A stretch of DNA of 64,000 nucleotides, from positions 1,488,001 to 1,552,000 of the forward strand of contig JAYKKM010000350.1 in NCBI GenBank assembly GCA_035772405.1. The letters run 5' to 3'. This document shows positions 28,156-39,560 of the stretch, piece after piece; position 1 is the stretch's first letter, and every line of letters begins with the position of its first letter. The notes beneath the pieces were generated by a model that searched no databases, was not told the origin of the DNA, and saw only the letters and a list, made by a program, of their open reading frames with translations. Origin of the DNA: Chrysogorgia sp. JL179-B06 (taxonomy: Eukaryota; Cnidaria; Anthozoa; Scleralcyonacea; Chrysogorgiidae). A program made the position numbers and the translations under genes.

Positions 28156-28321
28156 CACTTTACCATACCAAAAACATGATTGCTCATACACTTTACCAGA
28201 CTTTACCACAAACTGCATATAATAATATAATAATTAATTTCACTTATTTATGCCGCTGTGGTAAAGTGTGGTAAACTGTGGTAAAGTGTATGAAAAATCA
28301 GAGTATACGTATGGTAAAGTG
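28156..28321. mobile_element. Foldback MITE with CACTTTACCATAC termini
   Basis: 166 bp with inverted ends CACTTTACCATAC and GTATGGTAAAGTG and inner arms TCATACACTTTACCA and TGGTAAAGTGTATGA. The heptamer GGTAAAG/CTTTACC recurs six or more times. No coding capacity. Confidence 0.75.
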
Positions 28322-28332
28322 TACTAATATTT

Positions 28333-28479
28333 ACTACTTATTGACCGAGCGTGAGGTCTGTACTAGTGACATATCGGACTGACGTTTTTAGTACGGACCG
28401 AGCGAGCCGAGGTTCGTGCAGAAAACGGAGGTCCGATATTTAACTAGTACAGACCGAACAAGCGAGGTCAATAAGTAGT
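28333..28479. mobile_element. Foldback MITE with ACTACTTATTGACC termini
   Basis: 147 bp with inverted ends ACTACTTATTGACC and GGTCAATAAGTAGT and further arms around GGTCTGTACTAGT. Starts only 11 bp after the previous MITE. 28480-29043 beyond it is non-coding. Confidence 0.75.
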
Positions 28480-29043
28480 TTATTATATGACCACAAATGT
28501 TGTGAACGTTCTGTGAAAACCCTATAGTGTTAGGCTCGTGTTCGCCACCATCTTTCATTGCGAACTAAACCAAAATGGCAGACATGTTTTCCAATTTTTA
28601 AAGTACTTTCCGTTTAGCTAGATTCATAAAATTTCTACCACGCATAGCATTTTTCATTTGCTTTTGTTTGACATATTGTTCAAGGTTGTGCGTTAAGTAT
28701 AGTTGAGCGAACGTTTTGGACATTTCAAAAAGTTTCATATAATGCGGAAACCTGAGCTATACATCAACTGAAAGCTTATAAAATTTCTAACAACACCTGC
28801 ACGATATATCAACAATGAGTAGTTCTGAAATTATTATCCATCTTGTTGCGTATTACATGACTTTCATTTTGTTTATAAAATTCTCACTGTCAGCGGTGCG
28901 GAACGGCAGATTCCGGACCGCTCAGGAACCAATCAAATCGCCCGATTTCACGTTCTGGACCGCTCACGAAAATAGTCATATAATAAGAAAGATTATTACG
29001 TAACCGTTAACACGGTCGTTTCTCCTGAAGAACCAAATAAACT

Positions 29044-30188
29044 ATGCCAATTTATACATCAATGTGCAATATAAGTCGCACGATGCACAAAGGATATGGT
29101 TCTACTTCCTTTTGCTCCTGCGGCGAAATTTGGCTGGTGAAATTAAAAACTTTCCATCTAACGGCCATCATCTCCGTATCGCGTTCGTCAATGCCTCCGT
29201 TCTTAACCAAAATAATAGGCCGTTTGTTGGTGCAAAATATTGGAGTATCTCCATCAAACGTTGTCTTTCGCAAAATGGGATTTAGGGGCAGGTAAATGAA
29301 CGAGTTGGCCCTCCAGCATGAGGAGAAGATCATACCACACGATAATTTGAGGGGACCACCTGAAGTGATTAAGGAAAGCAACTTCAGCTTTCTCAGCTCC
29401 TACCCAGGCAAAGCTTGTTGACGCAGGATTCGTAAAGGTTTCGTAAATTGTGTTAAGCGGATTTAACAAGAATGTTTTACCACAATTGGCAGGACCTGTC
29501 AACATTATGTTTCGATACTTCGCTCTACCCTTCTCAAGCAACTTTTTCATTCATGGATTTCCGAAACAGCTGTGGCGGTATATTGTTATAATAATAAAAT
29601 AAAAAACATATTTATACAGGATAACCTCGTCAGCGCCTATATTGGTGTTGTTATCATCAGCAGTTGTAATGCACACGTTTGCCACGTGCATTGTTGATCA
29701 TAGGCTTCTTTTAGGATGTCAATGCGAGATAGTTGAGCACCGTAATGGTATTTCGTCGTCTTTCGTAGTGTCGCTCAAATCCGGATGGTTATCACTTTCT
29801 TCGTATTCGCCATCTTCTTTGGTCACATACTTCCACGCAGTGTAGTAATTGGCGTGAACGTTGGAGAAGTGAACAGATATGCGATGTTTCTCTTGTAATA
29901 TCTTCGTGGAAGGTAACCAGCATTGAATTTTGTCAAGTTTGATAGAAACATGATAGTGCATTCCTGATTTTCTGTGCGACTCTTTTGCGCAACACCATTG
30001 TAGAACCACAGCGGAACGCGTAGAGAATGAATGGACAACGGCTTCAGCAAAAGAACGCCTAGTGGAAACTTCTGTGCATCTGCCTGGCTGTAAGTAACCA
30101 GGTACACCTGACGAACTTCACGCGTACCTAATTGTTCGCCTTGTGATGTAGATGAACTATCACTATCGTATTGTTGCAACATATCCAT
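29044..30188 (-). pseudogene. HUH-endonuclease plus SF3-helicase (Rep-like) relic
   Basis: Reading from ATG 30188: REVRQVYLVTYSQAD is a Rep motif I; after a frame shift near 30075, SGMHYHVSIKLDK gives the HUH-type motif II (HYH) and YYTAWKYVTKEDGE the YxxK motif III. At 29254-29550, NIMLTGPANCGKTFLLNPLN is a Walker A, WSPQIIVWYDLLLMLEG a degenerate Walker B and LVHLPAPKSHF follows. In another frame at 29052-29300 come DTPIFCTNKRPIIL (sensor/motif C) and DERDTEMMAVRW. This domain order is that of rolling-circle/rolling-hairpin initiators of small ssDNA viruses and related transposons. At least three frame changes and a weak central part (29560-29720) show decay. I recall close relatives in cnidarian genomes. 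Confidence 0.8.
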
Positions 30189-30663
30189 TTTGCTCTATCG
30201 GACATCAAAGTTGAAATGAGAAGCGTTAACAATAGTATGTAATTATAATGGCAGGCCAATGACAAAAGGTGTTTTATAAACGCTCGATGCACTTTGTAAG
30301 GTGATAGTGCCACCTTCAATTACTATATAGGAAATGGAATTTGTGCGACAATGATGAATACCTATATTTCAGTTATTGGATTATTATACAAAATACGGAA
30401 AATAGAAACAAATACAGATATATATTGCTGTAAGAGGCTTGCGTATATTATGGTATCGCAAGAAACGTGCTTTTGTTTCGTGACAAAATTGCGCGAGCAA
30501 AAAAACGAGCACTCGCATAACCTACAAACCGCTTCATTTTGACATTATATATCAAATTACATACGAATGGTATTGCAAAACGTTGTTTTGATTATCTTTT
30601 AAAAGTTTAACTAAAAATCATTTGTTTACGAATTTGACGAAATTCATTATCTGCTTAATTCGG

Positions 30664-30752
30664 ACAATCATTGACAAAATTGTTGGAACAAACGTATCAC
30701 GAAAGGTTTATGGCCCCCCTTCCCCCTAAACAATGTTGCAAAACCCCAAAAT
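30664..30752. repeat. Left-arm fragment of the 19970 MITE
   Basis: About 89 bp nearly identical to the left end of the element at 19970-20217 (starts ACAATCATTGACAAAATT), cut off abruptly where BEL/Pao sequence begins. 30190-30663 otherwise holds no supported gene. Confidence 0.8.
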
Positions 30753-30754
30753 CT

Positions 30755-31035
30755 GTCGAAATATCAAGGACACTTGAGCAATTCTGGAAAACATGTATGT
30801 CGATGATATTCAGGATGGGGGAGATGATGAGCAAGTGCTTGAAAGGTCCAAAATGGAAGCCACAGAAATTATGCAAGACATTGAATTGGCATTACACAAA
30901 TGGCACAGTAACGTATTAGATCTGGAATCGACTAGCGACATAGCCATACCGCGTCAGGAGGCATATTCTGGCGATGCTAAAACACTGGGCACCCCTTGGA
31001 ATAAGTCAGCAGATGAGCTTTCTGTATATAATTAA
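30755..31035 (+). pseudogene. BEL/Pao reverse transcriptase fragment
   Basis: Open frame with MYVDDIQDGGDDEQVLERSK (YVDD catalytic box in the BEL/Pao context), ELALHKWHSNVLDLE and LGTPWNKSADELSV, characteristic of the RT palm and thumb of BEL/Pao elements. About 90 codons only, no flanking LTRs seen, and the 5' part shows a frame break. A dead scrap. Confidence 0.8.
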
Positions 31036-31040
31036 GTAAT

Positions 31041-31280
31041 TCAATGTACCCTGCACATTTTCGGCACATGGATTGTGCCATCAGTCTGTCGTACACGTCT
31101 TGATGGCAACGAGTTGGATGAACGTGACGTGGCGGTTAGATTATCAATCTTGTTGTGAAGACTTGTAAGCATGGCTTGATCATTCTCGACAAGTCTGTTT
31201 ACCTGCTCCCTCAGCGCTTTATTCTCATTGATAACATTTTCCAGCAGGAAAACATAATGATCGGATATTGAAACGTTCAT
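31041..31280 (-). CDS. Short coiled-coil ORF, unknown
   Basis: 79 residues from ATG 31280. Residues 10-45 form a clear heptad-like helix (ENVINENKALREQVNRLVEN), followed by a Ser/Arg-rich tail ending in VPKMCRVH. It lies upstream of the Rep-like relic on the same strand, separated by the MITE and BEL scraps, so it might have belonged to the same element. No family recognised. Confidence 0.35.
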   Translation of the reverse strand: MNVSISDHYVFLLENVINENKALREQVNRLVENDQAMLTSLHNKIDNLTATSRSSNSLPSRRVRQTDGTIHVPKMCRVH

Positions 31281-31423
31281 GATCTAGATTGAAAATCATA
31301 TTGGAGCTCTTCAGACAGTACGTTTTCGCTATTAAGTATATAGTGACGAATAATTTACTGTGTGGGAGACCAGATGGAATACATGACATCTGTTAACTCA
31401 TTCCAGATGGCGCAGGTAAATTA

Positions 31424-31441
31424 TCAGACGAATTCGTCTGA
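31424..31441. repeat. Perfect 18-bp palindrome
   Basis: TCAGACGAATTCGTCTGA reads identically on both strands. Isolated; function unknown. Confidence 0.8.
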
Positions 31442-31601
31442 ATGAATGAATGATTTAATATTTCACCTGGGTGCTCATTCACGTAAAGTGATTTTCAATG
31501 AGGCCCTGCATATAGGATAATACAAATCATGAACTATGAAATACAAATTTAGGTATAAAAGTATAAAAAATTCAGATTATATACATACAATAAAAAAACA
31601 G

Positions 31602-32180
31602 TCACTTACAGTTATTTCTAAACTTAAAAACGTTCTCAGAGTTCTCAGATATATGATCAATCACAGTTGTTTGCTGTCGATTTATAAGATAGGACTTAAT
31701 CCAATCCACTGGTTGTCCTGTTATCCCGATTGACATCATTTTCCTAACAAGTAATTTTTGGTCCACGGTATCGAACGCTTTTTCCAAATCCAAAAATACC
31801 ACTCCCATTAATTGACCAGTATCCATATTTTTCAGAACTTCACTTGTGAAATGTAGAGTTGCAGTTCCTGTGGATGACTTTGCTCTAAAACCATATTGTT
31901 TGGATGTTAACAGATTATTTTCAGTTAGGAAATTATATAACTGGTTGTGTGCTGCCCTTTCCAGAATCTTACTCACAGTAGGAAGAACAGTTAGGTCTAT
32001 AATTACATGGCTTTGTGCGATCACCTTTTTTGAAGAGAGCAATAATTCGTCCTGATTTCCAAATGGCAGGAAATTTACCAGACGTCAAAGAAAGATTGAA
32101 TATTTCTGTGAGACAAGGGGCGATGATGTGAGCAGAATCTTTTAAGAGTTTGGTACTAATTCGATCGAGTCCTGCTGTTC
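31602..32180 (-). pseudogene. Non-LTR retrotransposon RT fragment
   Basis: Reads LTVLPTVSKILERAAHNQLY, LTSKQYGFRAKSSTGTATLH, GVVFLDLEKAFDTVDQKLLV and IGITGQPVDWIKSYLINRQQ, the fingers and first palm motif of a CR1/jockey-group LINE RT. The preceding piece (about 32043-32170: IAPCLTEIFN-like, FPAIWKSGRIIALFKKGD) is in another frame. The YADD-containing part is missing, so it is truncated on both sides. Confidence 0.88.
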
Positions 32181-33791
32181 ACATTGCAATCATGGCTTCG
32201 ACCCGTGCTTCGACATAGACTTGTTATGTATAATCTAGACGATGTTTTGTCACTATTTGATGAAAACAAGTCAGTTGGATACATGTACAGTGCAGAGGAG
32301 TTGGATTCCAAGTAAGTTTGGGGCGAATATATCATGTCTCGTGCTGCGAAATTCTGTTCGGTTTCGTATTTCAACTTGTTCTACAATTGCATTTCTTTAC
32401 TTTTTCATACCCAAAATGTGTTTTTATATGAAAAATATGTCTTAGACTTATATGCATGATAATACAGTAGTTTTACAGCTGAGTGATCTGTAATGTAAAT
32501 TTGAACCACTTTTGAATAGCATTGTTTGCTTGATGTTTTGACATGCACATTATGTCCTACAGGCTACAGAATAATTATCTTCGGTTCGCTTGTTTGTGCC
32601 TAAGTTGAAGGTTTTCTATTTGATCATGTGCCTTCTTTATATTCCCCGTAGTTGTAGAAAGATAGAAAACACTCGGATATACAGCTGATAAAATATTTCG
32701 AAATCAATAACTATATAAACCCATGGCATATGACACTAAATAACACAAAACCCTGTATACATACATTGTAATAGCCAAGGGTTTTGTGTAACAACAGTCA
32801 ACAAATCACAAAAATATAAAGCAGCTGTTATGTTTACAGGGTTTTGTTTTATTTAGTGACATCGTCATCATTTCGAGAATCCTTGGGGGGTAACACACAT
32901 AAAAATCTTACAGGTTGTAACAAGGTCGTCAAAGAAAGATTGAATATTTCTGTGAGACAAGGGGCGATGATGTGAGCAGAATCTTTTAAGAGTTTGCTAC
33001 TAATTCGATAGAGTCCTGCTGTTCACATTGCAATCGTGGCTTCGACCCGTGCTTCGACATAGACTTGTTATGTATAATCTAGACGATGTTTTGTCACTAT
33101 TTGATGAAAACAATTCAGTTGGATACATGTACAGTGCAGAGGAGTTGGATTTGGATAGGCAGCACTTCTGGCGAAAACCCAAGTAAGTTTGGGGCGAATA
33201 TATCATGTCTCGTGCTGCGAAATTCTGTTCGGTTTCGTATTTCAACTTGTTCTACAATTGCATTTCTTTACTTTTTCATACCCAAAATGTGTTTTTATAT
33301 GAAAAATATGTCTTAGACTTATATGCATAATACAGTAGTTTTACAGCTGAGTGATCTGTAATGTAAATTTGAACCACTTTTGAACAGCGTTGTTTGCTTG
33401 ATGTTTTGACATGCACATTATGTCCTACAGGCTACAGAATAATTATCTTCGGTTCGCTTGTTTGCGCCTAAGTTGAAGGTTTTCTATTTGATCATGTGCC
33501 TTCTTTATATTTTCCCATAGTTGTAGAAAGATAGAAAACACTCGGATATACAGCTGATAAAATATTTCGAAATCAATAACTATATAAACCCATGGCATAT
33601 GACACTAAATAACACAAAACCCTGTATACATACATTGTAATAGCCAAGGGTTTTGTGTAACAACAGTCAACAAATCACAAAAATATAAAGCAGCTGTTAT
33701 GTTTACAGGGTTTTGTTTTATTTAGTGACATCGTCATCATTTCGAGAATCCTTGGGGGTAACACATAAAAATCTTACAGGTTGTAACAAGG
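32083..33791. repeat. 844-bp tandem duplication of LINE-end plus flanking DNA
   Basis: Copy 1 at 32083-32926 and copy 2 at 32927-33791, more than 95 percent alike by eye. Copy 2 has about 30 extra bases near 33150 (GGATAGGCAGCACTTCTGGC). Each copy includes the last part of the LINE fragment and a 125-bp foldback (32734-32858, 33603-33727) with CACTAAATAA...TTATTTAGTG-like ends and ACAAAACCCTGTA / TACAGGGTTTTGT arms. Confidence 0.88.
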
Positions 33792-34145
33792 TTGTTGGTT
33801 CAACATTGCTGTAACAGCATAATGTTAACATGATAGATCAGGACTGCTAAAATAACAGCACGGTTCAAGCATGTTTCAATATGTTGTGACAGGCTTGTTG
33901 AATCGACAGCAGTTGTTCATGCATGTGAGAACATGCAAAAAAACAGCTTGATAGAACAACCAAGCCAAGTTCATAGCTGTTGTATAACAACGCTGTTCAA
34001 CCTTGTTGTTTCATCATGCTCTGACAACATGTTGTATCATGTATGAACAATGTTGTTCAACACTGTTCAATCATCAGCCATGAACAGGCCTGTTTGCAAC
34101 CCTGTTCAAGCTGGCCAGCTCAACCATGTTCAAGCCTGCAAATAT
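33792..34145. repeat. Degenerate TGTTCAA/TTGAACA-rich array
   Basis: About 350 bp in which variants of TGTTGTTCAAC, CATGTTGT and TGTAACA recur roughly every 15-25 bases on both strands. No coding content; likely a decayed satellite or foldback. Confidence 0.6.
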
Positions 34146-34244
34146 CAACCAATGTGTTTTAGGCAGGTAGAAACAGACTGTGCGTTTTTACGTGTGTAGT
34201 ATGTTGTGCCATACAACGACTATCCGTCATACAGTAGAATTCTA

Positions 34245-34665
34245 TTGTTCAATTTCAGTCATTATTTTGCTGTACATGTTGCCAATATCACAAGCTAACT
34301 TATTCTATTCAAATATTTACTATATCACCAATTATATTCAATGCAGTCGAGGTTCCATGTAAACATTAGAGTTATTACTATGTAACGTACAGTAATTCAT
34401 GTGATTTATGCTGATTTATGCAAACCATTTCAGTCTTATATATGTGTGTACCAACATTTTTGAAAAGCTAACTGACACTAATTCATTATGAGTGTAGTTT
34501 TACTAACTTTTACATGATATTATGCCTTTGAGAAGCTCGAGTCGGTCAATATGGAATATTGTCATTTTAGAGTCGTGTACTAAAACGGCTCTAACCTTTT
34601 TTCCATTTGTTCAATTTCAGTCATATTTGCTGTACATATTGGCAATATCACAAGATAAGTTTTTG
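34245..34665. repeat. Direct repeat pair about 360 bp apart
   Basis: Two similar segments of about 55 bp (34245-34300 and 34608-34662) share TTGTTCAATTTCAGTCAT, then TTTGCTGTACAT, then CAATATCACAAG. The TTTCAG before each resembles a 3' splice site, but no long open frame follows. The rest of 34146-35167 shows nothing I can support. Confidence 0.55.
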
Positions 34666-35167
34666 GTTATAGATGTTTGTATAGTATTACCCAGTATACA
34701 GGCTAGACCAGTTTTTCCTACAAAATTTAGTGTCATTACGTCATTGACATGTTAATTTATGCTAATTTATGATATATATATATTTCATTTTGGGCAGACC
34801 AAATATCGAAATTCTGAAAGCCCATCACATATCCTTTCAAAAAAGGTATAGCTTTCTATATAGTTCTAAATAATTGCTGAGATAATAAATGGACACTGAC
34901 ACTGGTCAATTTTCATTGATTTTGCACCAGTCAATCTGGTAATATACTTCTGGAGATCTAAAACCTTTTTAAGATAAAACAAATATGATCACTTGAATAT
35001 ATTTTCCTCAGAATGGATAGTAAAAGTCGAACAATATGTATTTCCTGCCTTTTACTAGCATTACTTTGATGGAAGGGATGAGTCACAGGTAGTGGTTTTG
35101 TGGTAAGCACAATTATTATTGGCCCACCAATTCAATGTGATTTTGGCTGTCTGGCGGTTGACAGCTT

Positions 35168-35461
35168 ATGCAAAACCAGCCGAAATGGCGTATTTTGGCA
35201 AGGTCTTCCACACTGAGTGACTCGCGTCCTACCAGTGGGATGCATCATGGACTGGGAGAAATCGCAGCACCACCAGCACAGACCAGAAATGCAAAACAAC
35301 GCCGTTTGTCTCAACCAAATACTAAAGAGGAGATTCGACGAAAGAAATATCTTCGGAAGCGAAAGTGCAGTGAAAATAAGTTTCTGTCCAAGACAAAACG
35401 AGATTGCAGCTGGTGGCGCATGTTTCAAAAGAAATTAAAAGGAGTCGAGCAGTGGAAATGA
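35168..35461 (+). CDS. Basic ORF, unknown, weak
   Basis: 97 residues from ATG, very basic (EEIRRKKYLRKRKCSENKF), no recognised domain. No homologous pattern, and it overlaps an open frame on the other strand. It may be a first exon or chance. Confidence 0.2.
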   Translation: MQNQPKWRILARSSTLSDSRPTSGMHHGLGEIAAPPAQTRNAKQRRLSQPNTKEEIRRKKYLRKRKCSENKFLSKTKRDCSWWRMFQKKLKGVEQWK

Positions 35462-36067
35462 AAGAGTGTGCGATGTGCACTGATGAAGCCCAAAAGAAAG
35501 CTGTATATTTTTAGAGAAAATGGAAGGAGGAAAGGCTATGAAAACTTGTTTATCCGTAAGTTTTTAGTAGTCCAGTTGATTAGATTCCTTTTAGTTTTGT
35601 TTTTAACTTACAATAAAAAGTGACTGATGGCCAATGGAGGAAAGAATGTGGTGCTACCAGGGGAGTTCGAAATGACCCTCCACCCAGCCCAACAGTACAT
35701 GTTTTCACCAGATTTTACACAAAATATGATTTAGGATTTCCTTACTGCATCAGATGTTAGAAGGGTTTATATTGCTGCACCTAACAAATTAAGGCCCCAT
35801 ACCTTTCTCAAAAATGAAATTGAAAAAAAGGTATAAGGTGGGAAATAGGAGCTAGTAGAAACAACACAACATAAATCGAATAACTAAAAAAGGGACAAAA
35901 GGAAATGATCAACTCTTCTATATGGTGTTTTCGAATCTTATCTTTATGCTAAGCCCCAGGGGTAGCATATGTGAGGCATTTGAATTTTCATGAGAATTTT
36001 TGAACTGTTGGGCAAGAAATATTCATCAAATCTAATCAAATGCCCATATACGGGTATTTAATAGGCC

Positions 36068-36604
36068 TTAAAGGGATATGGCAATATAAATTAACTTTGT
36101 CTCCTTTGAAAAACCTCTTGAAATGGTATAACAAGACTTTTTACAATTTTCCCTTATCTTTTTTGGTTTTCGAAATAATTTGACGACACCATGCTGTCCG
36201 CCATCTTGGAATTAGTTTCGATATGCATGTGACGTCATAAGTAGGGTAAAGTGAAATTTTTATCTTGCCAACCTTACGACATTATGAGCCAGAAACTCGA
36301 TTATGTTGCACTATTTCCATTTTCAATTCGCCCACAACATTTTAAAAAGCCCTCTGTGCGGAAATTCGGTCACCTATGGAGTAGTTTCATCAGGTTTACC
36401 CTGCTTGTGACGTCACCAATTTCCTAGTTAATTAGGTCAAATATTACAACAAGATGGCGGATTGTAGGCTGTCTTTTGTCATAATTATCTGAAATATTTC
36501 AAAAACCAAGAAAGATACAGAAAAATTCTAAAAGGTCTTCTTATACCATTTTACGAGTTCTTTCAAATGAGACAAAGTTAATTTATATTGCCATATCCCT
36601 TTAA
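36068..36604. mobile_element. TTAA-flanked foldback MITE
   Basis: 537 bp including TTAA at each edge, with inverted arms of over 100 bp that start AGGGATATGGCAATATAAAT and end in its complement. Inner arms include TGGTATAA(C/G)AAGAC. TTAA plus an AGGG-type end fits piggyBac-like mobilisation. No coding capacity. 35462-36067 to the left is non-coding. Confidence 0.82.
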
Positions 36605-36784
36605 AATAGACTTAAAATAGGTCAAATTGTCCCATTCTAAAGTCAAGATTGTAATCAAATCCCCAAGGGTTGGGTCTGAAAGGATTGTGAAATGCCCCAC
36701 ACATGCTTGACCCCCCTAGGGCTTAACATTGATAGGTGCATTTTCATTAATAGAACTATGCACAAGATAAGACCAGAAAACATC

Positions 36785-39560
36785 AACAATATAAAGGACA
36801 AGAATTTGGAGGTGCATTTGGATGTTTGAAAAATGTACCGGGGTCGCATTGTGGTTGTTAAATATTTCAAGTCACTGCAACGAAAGATTGTGTTGAACAT
36901 GAGGCAAAAATAATAAATGGATTCGATCATCCAGGTAATTGACAAGCAATACATCACATACACTATATAGCTCATAGTAAAATATTTTATTTTGATGCTC
37001 CAAAGGCAGACATCGGTTCCATAGGCTTCTTTTTTATATTTCATTTTAATGACCTAACCAAAATAATCAGGAAATGACGAGAGTACTTGTGGCAATGAGA
37101 ATGAGAAAACAATCTCATATTGTGGCCAAGCTCCCAACAACATCCTCCATAGCTAAGTAAATACAGCTAGGACTATATTAAAAAAATTCAACAGTGGTGT
37201 TGACTTTAAATTATACCCTGTCAGTTTACCAGCTTATAATCTTGAAAATGAGATGTAGAAAGCTGACTGAACCACATATTCAGCTACAGAGCTGAAGGTT
37301 TTCCCATGCATTTTATCAATGCTAGATCTAACTTCTCTTATTTAATAGTTGACTCGGTTTCTTTTGTTTTTGTAGGGATGTATATTACATAATCCCCAGA
37401 AAACAATTGAAATTATAAATTCAAGGGCAAAATCTATATTTCCATTGTAGGAGGTTCTCAGTAATTATCTCTTACATAGTCCAGTTCATTTATATGTATT
37501 ATTGCGTTCGAAGAAGGAGAACGCATTCTAATTCAGTCGCGCGTGTTGTCATTCGATTTCAGACACCATCTTGGACTGGTTATGTCGCACATTTTGCCTC
37601 GATTTCATGTACAGAGCTGTGACGTATATCTTGATTTGGGTTCTCAAGTACTCATGGGATGCGGCCATGCGCTATTGCTGTCTTTTTGCAAGTTTTTCGA
37701 AGTTATACTGCCTTTAAAACAGTGAATTTGGAGAATTTCGCATTCTTTTTTCATGGCAAGCAAGTTGTATTGATTTATTGATCTATTGTTACAAAATATC
37801 AATGAAATTGTTTAAGTAAGAATTCTGTTGTGGTGGTTTTTTTCCCACGAAACAGACGTCAAGGTTCGGTCAGCACATTAATATTCAAACAACCCTGAAT
37901 TTTGAAAATTTGGTTTGTCTTTTCATAGCGGACTTAATAAGTCCTCTTTAATATCTTTTTTCTAGGTTTTGACATTCGTTTACTACTTCCCTTTCAACAG
38001 TTGAACCCAGATGAGATAAACCTAAAGCGATTTTATACATCGGTGAATGATTACCCTCAAAACTATACAAAATATATTAAGTCTCTGACCATGTCTACAG
38101 TAGGTGGTCAGACAACAAAATATCAAAATCCCAGTTACATAGCTGGGTGGCCATTTGCCCTAACGACCATGTCTATAGTAGGTGGTCAAGTAAACAATTC
38201 TGAACCAGTTACGTAGCTGGGAAACCATTTAACCAAATATCTATAGTCAGCGGTCACAAATATGAACTGCAAAACATTTGTAAAGAAACTGTAGCAGCTA
38301 CGCCAATGAAAGAAACCTTCATATATACACCATGTGACCCCTTCCAGCAGACCCTTGCCACCGTTGACAGCGACTTGATAGAATCTGCTACATCAAGAAT
38401 GGTAGTAACATACATGAGTCAGAAAACTCTACTTTTAAAAACAATATGTTCACGTTACTGTACTTGGTTTTCACCAAAAACTTATTACAAAATAGCAAAT
38501 TGAGAACTTTGCATTTAATGTTAATGTTAAACGAACTTGATAGTTATGAACTTTAACTTTATTCACTAAGTTGTTGACATTTTGTTCATTCCTTAGTGGT
38601 GTGTTGCTACTAACCTGCAATTGCAGCCGTTATTTTGTTCAGTGTTCTGTTACTGGTATTAAAAAAACATTTCTACAAAGCCTAGTAGTCGTCTTCTTTA
38701 TTCTCAATGCATATGCCCACAGCGATCATTTTGTGCAAACCACCGCAATGCACAATTCTCCACTTCGTGATATTTTGGCAGGCTGATGTCAGCAAGATAA
38801 AAATTTATACAAAAATTTAATTTACTAATAAAAAATCGAACGCACTTCGCTAATCTTTGATTACTACTAGTTTTATTACATATATGTGAATATTTTGGCA
38901 TAATAATATTTTGTAATTGTGTTGTTTTTAAATAAAAAAATAGTTCATATAATATTCAGTCATTTTGACTGCAAATGTTCTTTTTTCCTTTATAACTAGG
39001 CATACCTTTTGTGTTTGGTGTAAATACTACAAGCAAACCATAACTTCATGGTCTTAGAGTTTTATTGCATTAATGGTGAGTGTTTGACACTTGCCAAAAC
39101 TTCTCAAATAAAATTATTTAAAAGTATATCTGCATGGCCTAAAATACATATGTTGTGAAGCACTTGCTGAAATTCACAAACAGAACTACATACACTGCGA
39201 CATCAAGGGTGACAACATAGTCATAAGGACTAGTGGTTGTGATGTTCAGGGAGAAAAATATTCAACAATCATCATTGACTTTGCCAATATGAAAGAGATG
39301 AGTAATGGAAAAGAATTATAAATTAAGCACAAGAGAAATACAGGAAATACCACTGTCAGATTGCTCCAGAGGTAGTGTGTATGGCAAAGCATCACAGACA
39401 GCAGCAAGTTACATTTATTCTTTTGGGCAAGTTATTTCCTTAGTTTGCCACTAACTATTTAGAAGACCTTTGGAAAATTGCAAAACAGTGCATTCACGGC
39501 ACACGTTCAATTCAAAGAGGTCGACCATTGAGGCTTTATTATCAAAACTAAACTTGTTGT
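36785..39560 (+). pseudogene. Protein-kinase-like gene remnant (several exons)
   Basis: 36785-36935 holds a glycine-loop-like GQEFGGAFGC and VVVKYF (Lys of the VAIK motif) in a different frame, then EHEAKIINGFDHP ending at a GTAATT donor-like site. 38999-39560, after an acceptor-like ATAACTAG, reads GIPFVFGVNTTSKP, then in other frames LTLAKTSQ, CEALAEIHKQNYIHCDIKGDN (catalytic loop, near 39160-39210), IIIDFANM (DFG-like) and IAPEVV (APE-like). Frame changes between motifs mean it is probably a pseudogene. The family resembles kinase-like proteins I recall from sponges and cnidarians. The intervening 37000-38990 has no clear exon. Confidence 0.55.
38085..38260. repeat. Tandem repeat, about 75-bp unit
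   Basis: Two full and one partial unit containing ACCATGTCTA(C/T)AGTAGGTGG and CCAGTTAC(A/G)TAGCTGG. Non-coding and within the possible intron of the kinase-like remnant. Confidence 0.65.

Noticed and set aside
36655..37044. 129-codon minus-strand frame
   Set aside because: It overlaps kinase-like exon motifs on the plus strand and is hydrophobic noise without a recognisable domain.
37543..37725. 60-codon plus-strand frame
   Set aside because: No domain, no splice partners and chance length for this composition.
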